Assembly: GCA_014058105.1 (NCBI GenBank)
Contig: JACGCM010001329.1
Coordinates: 1,054,001-1,118,000, forward strand
DNA: 64,000 nucleotides
Reading direction: 5' to 3'
From: Kingdonia uniflora
Lineage: Eukaryota > Streptophyta > Magnoliopsida > Ranunculales > Circaeasteraceae
In this document: positions 47,985-59,312 of the stretch, in pieces
Numbering within the stretch: the first letter of the stretch is position 1
Layout: the number at the start of each line of letters is the position of its first letter
The notes under the pieces: model-generated
Seen by the model: the letters and a program-made list of their open reading frames with translations, nothing else
The model's database searches: none
What the model was told of the DNA's origin: nothing
Made by a program: the position numbers and the translations under genes

Positions 47985-49382
47985 GATGCCCTCACCTATA
48001 TCGCAGCCATGCTCGGACAGTCAGAATCCCCGACCCTTCATATCGAAGTACTCGAATGCCCAAGTATCGACCTGATGGAAGTCAATGCCATCAATATTGG
48101 GGGCAAGAGTCTCGATCCAGAAGACTGGCGCACACCATTCCTCCATTACCTCAACAAGGCTACCCTCCAAGATGATCCCAAAGCCAGACGATCCTTGTTA
48201 GAAAATTACCGCAGATACATTATCTACAAACATGAATTACATCGCAAATCCCCAAATGGCGTCCTCCTTTGATGCATATTCCAAGCTGAAGCTTCTACAA
48301 TTTTAGCCGAACTTCATGAAGGAACCTGTGGTGCTCACACTGCTGGTCGTTCTATGTCTCTTTGAGTCGTCTCTCAAGGATTATTTTGGCCGAATATAAA
48401 AAAATAAGCTGAAGAGTATGCCAAGCACTGTGACAAATGCCAACATCATGCTCATGACATTCATTTCCCTTTTCAAGACCTCCATTTTAGTCAAGTTTCC
48501 TGGCCCTTCAAAAGATGGGCTATCGATCTCATCGGCCCCTTCCCTAAAGTATCGGGTAACAGAGAAAACGTTCTTGTTGCAACAAATTACTTCACCAAAT
48601 GGGTTGAAGCTATACCTTTGTGCCGAACTATAGAAGCAGAAGTTATCAAGTTTTTATGGGAAAATATCATCACACGCTTCCGTTTCCCCCATATGATTCG
48701 ATACGGCAATGGTCCCCAGTTCGTCGGCAACAAAGTCAGAAACTTTCTCATAAACACAACATCGTCCTCTCACCCTCAACACCTTATTATCCCCAAGGAA
48801 ACGGTCAAGTCAAAGCGATCAACAAAACCATTGTGGATGGTCTCAAGAAAAGAGTCGACGCGAAGTAAGGTTGATGGTTTTAAGAGTTACAGCACGCCCT
48901 TTGGGCCTATCGAACAACCCCAAGAAAATCTACAGGCTACACCCCTTTCCTCCTAGCATATGGTACCGAAGTTGTGCTCCCTACTCAATTCAAAGTACCT
49001 ACACGAGATCCTAACCTCCCAGATGAAGACAATGAGTTTAAGCTCGCATGCAATATGTTACAAATCGACGAAACCAGAGACTGAGCCATCGCCAATCTTG
49101 GCCGGTACCATACATCACTTTAGAAATCCTATAACAAGAGAGTTTGACCACGAAGTTTCAACATCAGAGATCTAGTACTTCGACGAATCAATCAATCCTC
49201 AAAACCTCGAAATGCCGGCAAGCTAGCCTAATCCTGGGAAGGACCTTATGTCGTGTACGATAAAGCTGACAAAGATTCTTACTATTTGATGACGGAAAAC
49301 GAGGAGCCTTTACCAAACCCGTTGAACACAATACAACTGGTTTTCTATAACAGGCCACGACCTCAACCTTGTACAACTGATG
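47985..49382 (+). pseudogene. Integrase of element C
   Basis: Pieces 48009-48272, 48418-48956 and 48960-49382 show LHEGTCGAHTAGRS (zinc-binding His), CDKCQHHAH, FKRWAIDLIGPFP (first Asp), [10 protein letters not shown] (second Asp position altered: RYGNGPQ instead of R-x-DNGPQ) and [13 protein letters not shown] (usual Glu changed to Lys). Two of the three catalytic positions therefore look mutated, in addition to frameshifts. Confidence 0.78.
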
Positions 49383-49439
49383 TAACACATAATTATGAAT
49401 AAGAAACTTTTCAGCCCATACTTCATCTCCTCTTTTAAT

Positions 49440-50210
49440 TAAATTTCTTGGTTTAACTTAGGTATCATGTCAACCCTTCGACCCGACTGATACTTAGGAG
49501 CGACCTAGAGATTTTTGAAGCTTCCAATTTTGAGCAAACTCGGGGGGCAAGGATGGTTGACAGATCGGACCCTCGAGGATGCATTGGGGGCGAACAGTTA
49601 TGCTTTGATCAGGCTCTGAAACCGTCGAAGTCTAGTCGATTTCCTGGTTTCTTTTAAGTAACATGTCAACCCTTCGACCTGACTGATGCTTAGGAGCGAC
49701 CTAGAGATTTTTCAAGCTTCCAAATTCGAGCAAACTCGGGGGGCAAGGATGGTTGAAATACTAGACCCTTGGGGATGCATTGGGGGCGAGCAGTTATGCT
49801 TCGATTAGGATCTGAAGCCGTCGAAGCCCAGTCGATTTCCTGGTTTCTTCTAAGTATCATGTCAACCCTTCAACCCGACTGATACTTGGGGGCGACCTTG
49901 AAATTTTCAAGCTTCCAAATTCGAGCAAACTCAGGGGGCAAGGATGGTCGAAAGACTGGACCCTCGGGGATGCATTGGGGGTGAACATTTATGCTTCGAT
50001 CAGGCTCTAAAATCGCCAAAGTTCAGTCGATTTCCTGGTTTCTTCTAAGTATCATGTCGACCCTTCGACCCGACTGTTACTTGGGGGCGACCTTGAAATT
50101 TCAAGCTTCCAAATTCGAGCAAACTCGGGGGGCATGGATGGTCGAAAGTCCTGACCCTCGGGGATGCATTGGGGACGACCACATCTTACATCGCTGTGGC
50201 TTCGGCCTTC
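49440..50210. repeat. Tandem array, about 196-bp unit, 4 copies (element C)
   Basis: atgtcaacccttcgacc recurs at about 49471, 49667, 49863 and 50058 (spacing 195-196 bp). Each unit also holds gatgcattgggggcga. It occupies the same place after pol as the 135/146-bp arrays of A/B but is unrelated in sequence. Confidence 0.92.
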
Positions 50211-50690
50211 GATGTCCAGCAGATCCTTCAAACTCAAAAATTATATCACAATACCCTCAAAGCTCTTAAGGGTTCGATTGCAGTCATTACACGCAGATAC
50301 TATTGTACAAGAATACTTACAATTCTATTAAGTCCAAAGAAGTTTCAAAACCTCATATGTCAGAGAAACAATTGTATTACAACTTAAGCTAAGTCATCAA
50401 AAGTTCAATTCAAGCCAAGCCAACAGAATGCGCATCAATATTTCAGCAATCCAGAATAAAGCAAGGCCCAAACAAGACAATAAATTTAGCTCAGAACATC
50501 AGACATCAATTTAAAAGCAGTTCAGAATCAACTTCAGAAGTTCCACAGATAACTACCATCAATGCAGTACAACAGCTCAAAGACATACCAAGTTCAAAGA
50601 CTAATGCAAATAAATAAATAAACATGGATCAAAATATTACAACTCAATAACAAATCAGAAAAGGAAGGCATGGAACCTCACTACCAAATA
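50211..50690. other. 3' non-coding region of element C
   Basis: A-rich on the + strand, between the tandem array and the AG3 stop. Would hold the AG3 3' untranslated region. No ORF recognised. Confidence 0.5.
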
Positions 50691-50692
50691 CT

Positions 50693-52860
50693 TCATATCG
50701 GCGCGGTTGCAACTCTTTCCTCTACAGGTCCCCCAGTGCCAGCACCCTCAGCACCTTCAGTCGAAGGCTTCGACCCCGCGCCATTGACAACCACACCATC
50801 CACAGTTCCACCACTAGCCGCTCCAATAACTGAAGCCCCCATACCACCTCCAGTACCTCTAACTGCCCCATCAACAACACTTACCTCTCCTTTCCCCATC
50901 TGTAAATCATCTCCAGCAACAAGTTCTGGGGAAACAGGGAAGGGTTCCAAAATATCGGGGTCATACCCCTTATCTTCTATAAACACCTTCAACCTGACAG
51001 TCACCTTATATTATCATCAAACTGCCGCTAGTAACTCACCTTCTGTTATGCCTTTTCCCTCTCTTTTACCGCAAGCTTTGCCGACCACTCCCGCTCCTGC
51101 CTTGATCGCTGAAGCCCGAGCCTCTCATCAGACGAGTCTGTAATCATCGCTAGATCTCGCTTCAACTTCTTGACTTCAATTAATAATGACGCCTCAGTAC
51201 CCCGAGCAAGATCCTGACTTTCTACTGCTTGTCGCAACTTCCATTTTACTGACTTCATTACCTTGTTGTAAGATTGTGTCCAAGCATCCGTCTGCTAGAA
51301 TATTCAAGCAGTCAGTACCCCTCGAAACTTGTAGAACCTAAAAGAAATTTCAGACTCTCACAAAAGAAATTTATAGATAGTTACCTAAAACATAGTCCAC
51401 TTTATTTCCTTCGAAGCCTCGTCTGGGTCGTCCTCGCAGAGCTCAACCATCGAAGCATGTTTGGCCACTGCTTGCTCCTGTTGTTCAGCCTCTGTCATCT
51501 CTTCATCCTCATTTGCTGCATTATCTTCTCCCAGTGCCCTGCGCCTTTTGCGCTGAATAACCTTCATCTGTTGCACCTTCAAAACTTTGGGAACAACCCG
51601 GCCCTTCCCCTTCTCAGCCTGTATTGGAACCTGCCTCGGTCTCAGTCTCGAAGCATCGCAGGCCACTTTGGGAACTTGCACTACTTGCTTCGACCCCCTC
51701 CACTTTTTTGGAGCATACTAAAAATTTCTTGGCAACTCTTCCCCTCCCATTTCTTCTGGACCCTTCGAATAACCTTCGCCTCCCCTTCTATTCGATGGCT
51801 TCGGCATAACGGGTACATTTCGAGGTAGGGAATCCATCTTTTTCCTCCTCTGCCTCTTGATGCCAAGAATGTCAAAAACAGAATTTACCCAATCCTCACT
51901 AGCTTCGAGCATGGTATTGATATAGTTTCTCAGATTGTTCCAAGGCAGATTCTTCGGACCTGCAGAATAAATAAAATATAATTACCACTTATTCAAGACA
52001 TACATCAACAACAATCCTTCGACAACAAACTTACTCTGATTATACACCCTATGATGGAACTTATAAAGGTCCTCCCACTCAACATTCTCGTAGTTACCCA
52101 GTACTATCAATAAATCTTTATTCCACCCTCGACCTGTCGAGCACAGGTCAAAGAACCAGAGATTCTTTACGCGACACTGGCTCACCTTCTTCGAGTAGAA
52201 GGTAATAATATCAAACCACTTAATCAAACCCCTACCCTCACTGCTTAACTTCGCATTCATGCCTTCAATTACCCTCATCATCTCACAAAATTTTCCATTC
52301 ATTTGTTCCGGAGCTACCTCCCAAAAATTTAACACCTCTTTTACCAGCCTTCGAAGAGGAAGTTCCATCTCCAGTCGAATCTGGCCTCTATATGCCATTA
52401 TTCAATCTTCAGGGTTTGATTTGAAAGTTAACCTTGCACCCGCCACACTCATTAACACCCCCATCATCGACAGCTCCAGCTTGGTAGCAAATTGATCTAT
52501 TATAACCTTATCTCTAGTTAAAATGATACCTTCGACCCTATCCGACTCAGTCGAATTCCCACTTTCATCACTTTGCCCCCCTTCTCCCTTTCCAACACCA
52601 GAGGGCCCCATATTACCCTCGCCTCTCTCCCCTCACACTACCTCCTCTTTCTCACTATCTTCAGTAACTACTGTCCTACAACGTCTCATAATCAGAAGCT
52701 CACCAGTGGGCAATACCATAGACAAAGGGGCATCGGTTAAAATATCTAACACTTCTAAGTCGTTGCCCTCATCCATTAGGGCACGACCTGAAATACTAGC
52801 CTCGAATGCTTCGATTTCTTCATCTATTAGCCTCTGTCTCGAAGCTTGACGGGTATGCAT
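50693..52860 (-). pseudogene. Antisense multi-exon gene AG3 of element C (stops present)
   Basis: ATG at 52860 (MHTRQASRQRLIDEEIEAF) follows a tgtagggtaag acceptor. Blocks: 52860-52402, 52398-51982, 51912-51385, 51258-51046, 51004-50693. The conserved core is FWEVAPEQMNGKF, EMMRVIEGMNAKL, ILxFYSKKV-like, NLWFFDLCSTGRGWNKDL and KFHHRVYNQSK, after which an intron (GTAAGT ... CTGCAG, about 80 bp) falls at the same place as in B and E. Exon 2 is basic (VIQRKRRRAL) with acidic runs. The C-terminal part is a coiled coil ending FIEDKGYDPDILEPFP and a Gly/Val-rich tail. Stops between blocks 1 and 2 and elsewhere. Function unknown. Confidence 0.66.
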
Positions 52861-53286
52861 CTTACCCTACAGAAGAAGAGGCACGCAATTAGATCAATAT
52901 ATTCGATAATTTCATGTCAATAACTCATAGCCCATCTACCCCCTTGAACTGATTTATGTGCATTCGACATTCGACCCTAAACTAAAGACTCCTTCAAAAA
53001 CCCCCAAAATCCTAGAATGGATCGAAACCTTGATTCATAAATTCTCTTATCTTCGACGATAACCTCCAAATCCCGAACCCAGAAGATGCTACTCCCAGAC
53101 ACATAAGGGAAAACAAAACAACATTTGCAGAGCTCAAATGACATACCTGTGAGAGAAGCACTATACTTAAAGCAGCGAGATCAATGCATCAATTCCAGCA
53201 CCGGCAGTAATGGTGTACATTCTTCTTCTCTCACTGTTTCTCTAGTTTTTTCTCAGTGAATAGTATAGTGGTTACTTCTCTCACAC

Positions 53287-53294
53287 TTATATAC
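53287..53294 (-). promoter_or_regulatory. TATA box of AG3 (element C)
   Basis: TATATAAG on the - strand, followed by a leader of about 140 bp, a CAG/GTATGT donor (about 53140) and a leader intron ending just before the ATG at 52860. Confidence 0.55.
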
Positions 53295-53299
53295 CCTCT

Positions 53300-54200
53300 C
53301 AGAAAACCAAAACCGCCTTAATTTTTAAACCATTATTATTTCCACGACCCCACTACCCCGGGTTTTCGGCTGCAATGTGTTTTGACCAATTTACCCCATA
53401 TATCTCTCACATGCGAGTTGCACGCTCACTTCAAATTACCTACAAAACTAAAGCTTCTCGAACCCTTTTTCCCTCACTCGAAGTTAAACAGTCAAATCTC
53501 AACATCCAATCAAACTTTTCCGTAAAAACGAGCAAAAATCATGATTACTTTTTGGCACACTGCCCCAGGCGCACGTGCCATCCTAATAGACCGGCTGTCT
53601 GGGCTATCAGTACGAGCAGTCAAATGAAACAAAACCTTCGACACACTCCTTATATTCGAGTAATCAACTATACAACGTCTCGAAGACTTGTCAATAGACA
53701 ACCTCATATTCGACCCCCAAGTATACCAACCATTCGATCTACGACATATTTGACACTTCCAAAATTTATTGCATTGACAGATAACCTTCCCACTTCAACA
53801 GACTACAGCTTTTTACTTCGACAATTCAAGATTTTTCTTCGATAACCCAAACACTCTACTTCGATGGCTATACTATTAATTCGACAGCTCATGATACTAC
53901 TTCGAGAACATAGAATCCTCTTTTGACAGATTTTACATTGCAATGACAGTAGTCCAAAATTCTAATTTCATTCAACAAGAAAATACATCCAGTCTTCAAC
54001 TACAGACCCCATATACAAAAAAAAATGAGGAAAGAAAGAGCAACAACAAAAATAAGCAACACACAGATCAATCAAAGAGCCCAACAATACAATTGAACGA
54101 GGACCCTAATTATTGACGGGATGCTCTTCTTCAACCGCGGGCACAATACTAGCATCCTCCTGGTCCACTATTTATTCCGTGAAGGACTCCATCAGAGACA
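53300..54200. other. Spacer between AG3 and AG2 in element C
   Basis: Non-coding, rich in short ttcga/tcgaa words. An open stretch at 53375-53845 (+) has no recognised homology and low-complexity content; I do not call it a gene. Confidence 0.45.
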
Positions 54201-54345
54201 ACCGATGACCCAGAAATGGGCCCATCATCTAAAGAATTCCCCACCAGTATGCAAAAGACATTCCGACAATGGGAGCCCCGGGTTCCACTTCAAAGAGGTT
54301 TGGAATTTTTGCATCAATATCCTGATCAATCCCAAACCTCTGTTG
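54200..54345 (-). pseudogene. AG2 remnant in the right arm of element C (5' half deleted)
   Basis: On the - strand: RFGIDQDIDAKIPNLFEVEP, APIVGMSFAYWWGIL. About 390 bp present in the left arm (44317-44707: TATA box, ATG and first AG2 codons) are missing here, so the deletion joins the AG1 3' flank directly to AG2 codon 25 or so. Confidence 0.65.
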
Positions 54346-54607
54346 TAACTCTAACGTCTATAACCTTCGATCATACCATTATACTTCGATACCATTTTTT
54401 ACCCACTGTTAACAATTGGATGACATGCATGTGCTAAGCGCGCCTATGAGAGTATTCGTCTATAATATCAACCAGTCACAGTTACACAATGTTTCAGAAA
54501 ATATTGCTTCCATTCCATTATCCAATTTACAAAACAGAGATATTTTGAAAACAAATAAAAACCTCTACATAAAACCTCAGAATATAGAGAGACCAATCAT
54601 CACCACC

Positions 54608-54946
54608 TCAAACAGCAGCCCTACTTTCAGAAGGCCCAACTCTACTCGCTGCACTTTGCTCCTCCATCTCCTCTTCCGCACAAACAAGACATTCGGCCAA
54701 AGCCGACAGAAAGAGATATCGCTTCTCCGCAGTAGTAAAGTCATACTTCAGTTGGTCCTAAAGATAGGCATAAGGTTCCCCATTGATGAGCTCTCCAGCC
54801 CCTACCTCCACCAGTTCGGGCATGTCCCAGTCCAGATCATAATGCCCGAAGAACTTTATATGTAGTTCACCAGTCTTCTGCTCTATGCGACGGTCCCGAG
54901 CAAACCCCATCCTCTTCTGATATCGCGTGTTGGGCGTGGTATCCAT
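54608..54946 (-). pseudogene. Small antisense protein AG1, right arm of element C
   Basis: ATG at 54946 (MDTTPNTRYQKRMGFARD), 112 codons with one TAG stop after INGEPYAYL (a Trp codon in the left arm). Stop TGA at 54608-54610. AG1 faces away from the adjacent 3' LTR, with a TATA-like TATAAGTA about 80 bp upstream as on the left. Confidence 0.65.
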
Positions 54947-55187
54947 AGATTTATCAAAAATTTATAGAGGAAAGAGTCAAGAATGGGAAAGAAGAAGGTT
55001 ACATAGTATCCCTACCCAATAAGCCATACTTATAGCCTCATTTCATTTATTACCCTATAACCACCAATACCTCTTAATTACCCTCTTTTATTACTTACCC
55101 ACAAACCAACAGTCAAACCACTCAAATTCTAAGGCCAAACAGTTTTCTCAGCGATCGCCTCACCACCTGGCTTCGAGACCCTCGCTA

Positions 55188-55199
55188 AGAGGGGGCGAA
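55188..55199 (+). promoter_or_regulatory. Polypurine tract, right end of element C
   Basis: agagggggcgaa directly before the right LTR. Confidence 0.75.
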
Positions 55200-55936
55200 T
55201 ATAATAGCCTACTCGCAGCCTTCGACCCCACTCAGACACTCGAAGGCTACTTCGCAGCCTACCAAAATATATCAAAGCCCATTCAATCCTCAAAACAAGC
55301 CCTCCAGAGATCCCTTGAAGATGAAGCTTCGACTCTAACAAGCCTCGAGGGTGATCCACACACATCACAGCGGAAACTCTTCGACCATATTTGTACATGA
55401 TCGAAATATGATGGGACAGGTAGCCAACTCATCAGACAAGACGGCGCAGTGGTTGGTCCTTGCAGCTATAGTAATAGGCTTAACCACTGCCTCAGTACCT
55501 AAGTATAGAGACATCTCCAACAATTATTACAATGGGCGGTACAGATATGTCCGGCGCCCATATCCTCATCGGAGTATCCAGACAGTACCCTTGTAATCTG
55601 ACCTAACCTTGGTGACTCAACTCTTTCTATGTTCTATAAATGGGAAAGATGTGGAACCAAGAGAAGGTTAAAAAAATCATCTCCATCCCCTTTGCAGTTT
55701 ACCTTCGGGCACCCTGTAAAACCCATTACTCGAGCCTTCGATTACCCCTCAATAATAAAAATATACATTTAAAATCCTCATCAGAGGTCGTAGAGAGTCA
55801 CATTCGGGCCTCTACGCAAGTAATTTGTCTATAGATTGCACATACTTTAGATTATTTACTTGCATTTCTTTTGATTGAAGATTAACCCCGTGTTCTAAGA
55901 GTTGTCTTCCCCTCTGAAAGAAGTTTGTCCCCTATA
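55200..55936 (+). repeat. Right (3') LTR of element C
   Basis: TATAATAGCCTACTCGCAG ... CCCCTATA, 737 bp. The inverted left LTR has TGTAGTAGCC ... CCCCTACA, so both ends here show G-to-A or C-to-T changes. AATCT follows at 55937. Confidence 0.88.
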
Positions 55937-57735
55937 AATCTTACACCTTATCGTAATGAAAGCATCAGCTATTTTGAGAATGTCATATTTCGAGAAAACC
56001 TTTATGGGGTGGCAACACAAGAGTCCAATATGCTCAAACAACTTATATCCACAATTACCAGTTAGCTTTTTTAAGTCTATATTTAGCTCGAATGACTGGG
56101 TACGACCACTATGGGACTTCTCCGTAAGTTATCAGAGGCTGCCTTCTACGTTTCTTTTTATTGCAACGAAGTGGACGACCTGGTCAAACTGATCCTCAAG
56201 TTTATGAAATATTGTTCTTGTGCATATCTTTGCAGCATCTTTGAGTAGTACTTGATGAGGATCAACTTGACGATATTTGTGTTCTGACACAAAGTCTTCT
56301 CCACTTTCCTTATCATATACTTTTAAAAGGGGAGCCTCGTACTTGGTGACAAAACTGTACAATCCAGTTATTATTGACAACCAACCATTAAAGAAGTTGT
56401 TTGTGGACTTACTCCTTGTAGTGCTCATGCCCGCAAAGAAGGTTAACCTATTCCATAACGGTATCCATCTATGTCTAATATTGAAGATGCATTACATCCA
56501 AAGGTTACCATCCAATTTATGTTTCTTCATTAGTTTCATCCACCTAGTTTCAAAAAGCATGGGCTCATATGTGTTGTGCATTATCAAATCATTATCTTCT
56601 TTGAATATAGATGGGTCTGAATAAACATGGCCAATTTTCTCAGGGAATTTGTTTGTGATGTACCATAGACACAATCGATGTATGGTGTTGGGGAAGACTT
56701 GTAAATAAACTAGAACTTATAATTAATGGGGAAATTGGATATTAGTTAATATTCTCGATCACAAGCCAAAGTCGACAAAAGCATGCCGACACCTGCTCGT
56801 AATCGAACATATAATGTCAACTAAGATGGTAAATATACACTATATCTAACATGTCAAATTCGAACTACTTCTTTACCTTGGGCACAATGGCGGCCATAGC
56901 TGCATCTTGATCAGTGATATTTAAAACACGGTGTTTGTAGTTCATTGCCTTGAGCCAAGTATGAAAGAACCATACAAATATTTTTTTTTGTTCATTTCTT
57001 AGTAGAGTACATCAGTATTGAATCCTTTGGTAGTGGTTGTTGATCCTTGCAAAACGGAGCAAATAGCATCTTGTAAACATTGGTTCGGTACATAGTATCG
57101 AAAGTGATGACATCCCTAAATGTCTTGTATGCGCACCTTGAACGTCTATTGATCCAAAAAAATTGAGTGCTCCGTTCCTCATCCAATTTTTTATCAAAAT
57201 AAAACATCAGATCTTCATTTTGCTTATTCCTAAACCACTCCAATGCAACTTGTACATCTCCTTTGGATAGTCGTTCCTTATTTACTTTAGTGTTGTGGTT
57301 GTAATAATCCCATTTGTTAAATTTTTTATCTCAGAATAATGCCGGCACCTTACTCACCGAAATATTGTAGAGTTCAAATGTCGTTGTTAGAATTTTTGCT
57401 GCTTCTAGAAAAAATTTGTTAACCTTCATACGATAATGATTATGAGGAGATATAAGTTTATGATTATGGATATCCATGAAACTTGTGACAACATACTCGC
57501 CTATTTTGGTATTCCAATTAATGTTCATTGCTATTTTACACCTACACTTATCAGATGATCTTTTGTTTCCATCTATTTTGCTTATCTCTGGATCTATCCC
57601 AAGGTTTTTCTTTGAAAAGTCATTGCTCATACAACTGAAGTGGGCTCTGCCTATATCCTTAGATCTTGGACGTTTAGTAGAATTGCGTATCTTGGTGAAG
57701 AAACCATGCCCTCCTCCATAACATTCGTACCACAT
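55937..57735 (-). pseudogene. FAR1-RELATED SEQUENCE (FRS) gene, N-terminal and transposase-like part, broken
   Basis: FRS/FHY3/FAR1 proteins are transcription factors derived from MULE transposases. The - strand from 57735 shows the FAR1 DNA-binding region (CRCKIAMNINWNTKIGEYVV, DIHNHKL), then GDVQVALEWFRNKQNEDLMF, DVITFDTMYRTNVYKMLFAPF (first catalytic-type Asp), ITDQDAAM in a shifted frame, a likely intron (about 56870-56690), HRLCLWYITNKFPEKIGH, IRHRWIPLWNRLTFFAGM, FVSEHKYRQVD and the SWIM-like NCGYKLFEHIGLLCCHPIKVF. A TGA after KVPALF, a frameshift near 57030 and a stop after NVEGSL break it, and element C then cuts it inside the SWIM region. Confidence 0.82.
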
Positions 57736-58138
57736 ACTAGTTTTTTAACAAGTGATTTCTCAAACTTTAAATGCTTGATTTTGAAATAAGAACTCTTGTG
57801 GTGTTTAGAATCTAGAAATTCCTGTGTTAGAATCTAAAAAATTTGGTATCTATCTCTTTTGGAACTTTTTCTTTATATTAACCTTACATGTAACTCATTA
57901 TCGTGTAGAAGCACATTCTCCAGATAATGAGGTAAGTGGTAGTTGAGTGTGTAACTGCTACTTCGTGGGAGACAAGTATCTTTGACTTGCTTATATTCTG
58001 CTATAGTGCTCGATCCACGTTTTTTAATCAGTTCATGGTCTAGGTGTCAATGCTAATTGTATATGTTACATGTATAATACGTGAGTTTGATATTGTGGTA
58101 GTTCGAGTTTGGACTAGGTCGAGGGATAAGTCCCTACA
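57736..58138 (-). repeat. LTR remnant of element E
   Basis: The inner edge reads ...TCCCTACA/ATCGCCCCCTCACAAC on the + strand, the same arrangement as LTR/polypurine tract in the left arm of C. The outer edge could not be fixed: the FRS coding region begins at 57735, so this LTR is short or truncated. Confidence 0.45.
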
Positions 58139-58402
58139 ATCGCCCCCTCACAACTAAAGGCACAGGTGGCTTTAGTTGAGAAAGAATCTTGTTTGAGAAT
58201 ATGTCTTGGAAGTTGGAAAGGGATGATGTATTGATGTGGAATTTGACTGGCTAGGTACTTGGTATTTCTTTATGAAAGACTGTATCTGGCATTTATTATG
58301 GTGGAAAGGATTGATGTACTAGACATTTGGGGTTCTCAAATAAGTTGTTCTTTGAATGATAACTGCGCTAGAAATCTATTTTTGCATTGAATGCATGTCA
58401 GG

Positions 58403-58410
58403 TATAAATA
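58403..58410 (+). promoter_or_regulatory. TATA box of AG1 (element E)
   Basis: TATAAATA, 81 bp before the ATG at 58491. Confidence 0.55.
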
Positions 58411-58490
58411 GTACTTGTACTGCAGTATCTGTCTTCTCTCTGAAAGTACCCTATGGCTCTGAATATCTCTTGGTGTATGCTATCTTGGGA

Positions 58491-58823
58491 ATGGTAAAGA
58501 CCAGGCGGCAGGTATATGAAGAGAGGGTGGTTGCTGAAGCTCAGAGGCTATAGTTGCGTTACTTTGGCAACCAAGCTCTGGAGATGCCCATGCCCATTCC
58601 AGTACCACCAACTTACCATGATATGACAGAGGAAGATATGGCTGAAGCTGAGGTTGATTACTACCACATGTGGCAGTTCTATTATTTGATTCTATATGGG
58701 GAACATCGTTGGATATGCCTTCACCTGTTGGTAGAGGACAAGGTTGAGAAGACAGATGTGGAGGCCGGCGTACATAACAGAAAGTACTACTGGTATCCGA
58801 CAAGAGATTGGGTTATGAAGTAG
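58491..58823 (+). pseudogene. Small antisense protein AG1 of element E (one stop)
   Basis: ATG at 58491: MVKTRRQVYEERVVAEAQRL, TAG at 58551, then RYFGNQALEMPMPIPVPPTY, an acidic stretch, MWQFYYLILYGEHRWICLHL, VEDKVEK and YPTRDWVMK before TAG. It is clearly homologous along its length to AG1 of B (109 residues, intact), though the two elements are different families. The stop is the only visible lesion. Confidence 0.65.
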
Positions 58824-59307
58824 AATCTTCCTTTAATCTCTACTAACTCGAAGCTGGTGGGGGTTATGGAGGAAGAAACGGCGATGGTGGAGAAGGAAGA
58901 CAGAGATTAGAAATCTTTTTAAGCATAATCATCGCCCTTCGTCTGTAAGGAGTGTTTCATGCTTGAGGTTGATTCAGGCACTGTTACAACTAGCTTCCTT
59001 AGTTTCTTGTAGAAGTAAATTATGTTGGAAGTATACTCAAGCTCTGTGATAACCATTGTTGGGACTTTCTTGTAGAAGAGTTTTGGCATGAAACAGTGCT
59101 AAAAACTAAAATGTGATATAACTTGTAGATCGATTTGTAGAAATTTCTAAAAAATTTACTCTCTGTAAAATATTCTGTAAGTAATATTCGATCAAATAAA
59201 GCAGATATTTGTTCAAAAATTGTGTTGATAGATTGAATTAACAATTAGTAATTTAATTGAACTAAAATAAAAAGATGTTGGAGTATAAAAATGTAATGTT
59301 ATGTTTG
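58824..59307. other. Non-coding sequence between AG1 and the solo LTR in element E
   Basis: AT-rich with several tcttgtagaa/ctgtag words. The AG1 3' untranslated region probably lies here. Confidence 0.5.
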
Positions 59308-59312
59308 TAGAA

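Larger units (their letters stand above)
42743..55936 (+). mobile_element. Element C: Tat-type retrotransposon with inverted LTRs, inserted in the FRS gene
   Basis: From left to right: an LTR in - orientation (42743-43476), reverse polypurine tract, antisense genes AG1 and AG2 on the + strand, a junction at about 44857, then gag C-terminus and pol on the + strand (44857-49382), tandem array (49440-50210), AG3/AG2/AG1 on the - strand, polypurine tract (55188-55199) and an LTR in + orientation (55200-55936). AATCT stands at 42738-42742 and 55937-55941. The 5' LTR, primer site and most of gag are missing, replaced by an inverted copy of a 3' end. The two LTRs differ by roughly 8% over a 330-bp stretch compared by eye. 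The element belongs to a different family from A and B. Confidence 0.85.

Noticed and set aside
53375..53845. 156-codon + strand frame between AG3 and AG2 of element C
   Set aside because: Low-complexity, overlaps the likely AG3 promoter, no recognised homology.
42743..55936. Two separate elements nested in opposite orientation instead of one inverted unit
   Set aside because: Nesting would leave the outer LTRs as direct repeats of the host element. The outer LTRs are inverted and share one AATCT duplication.
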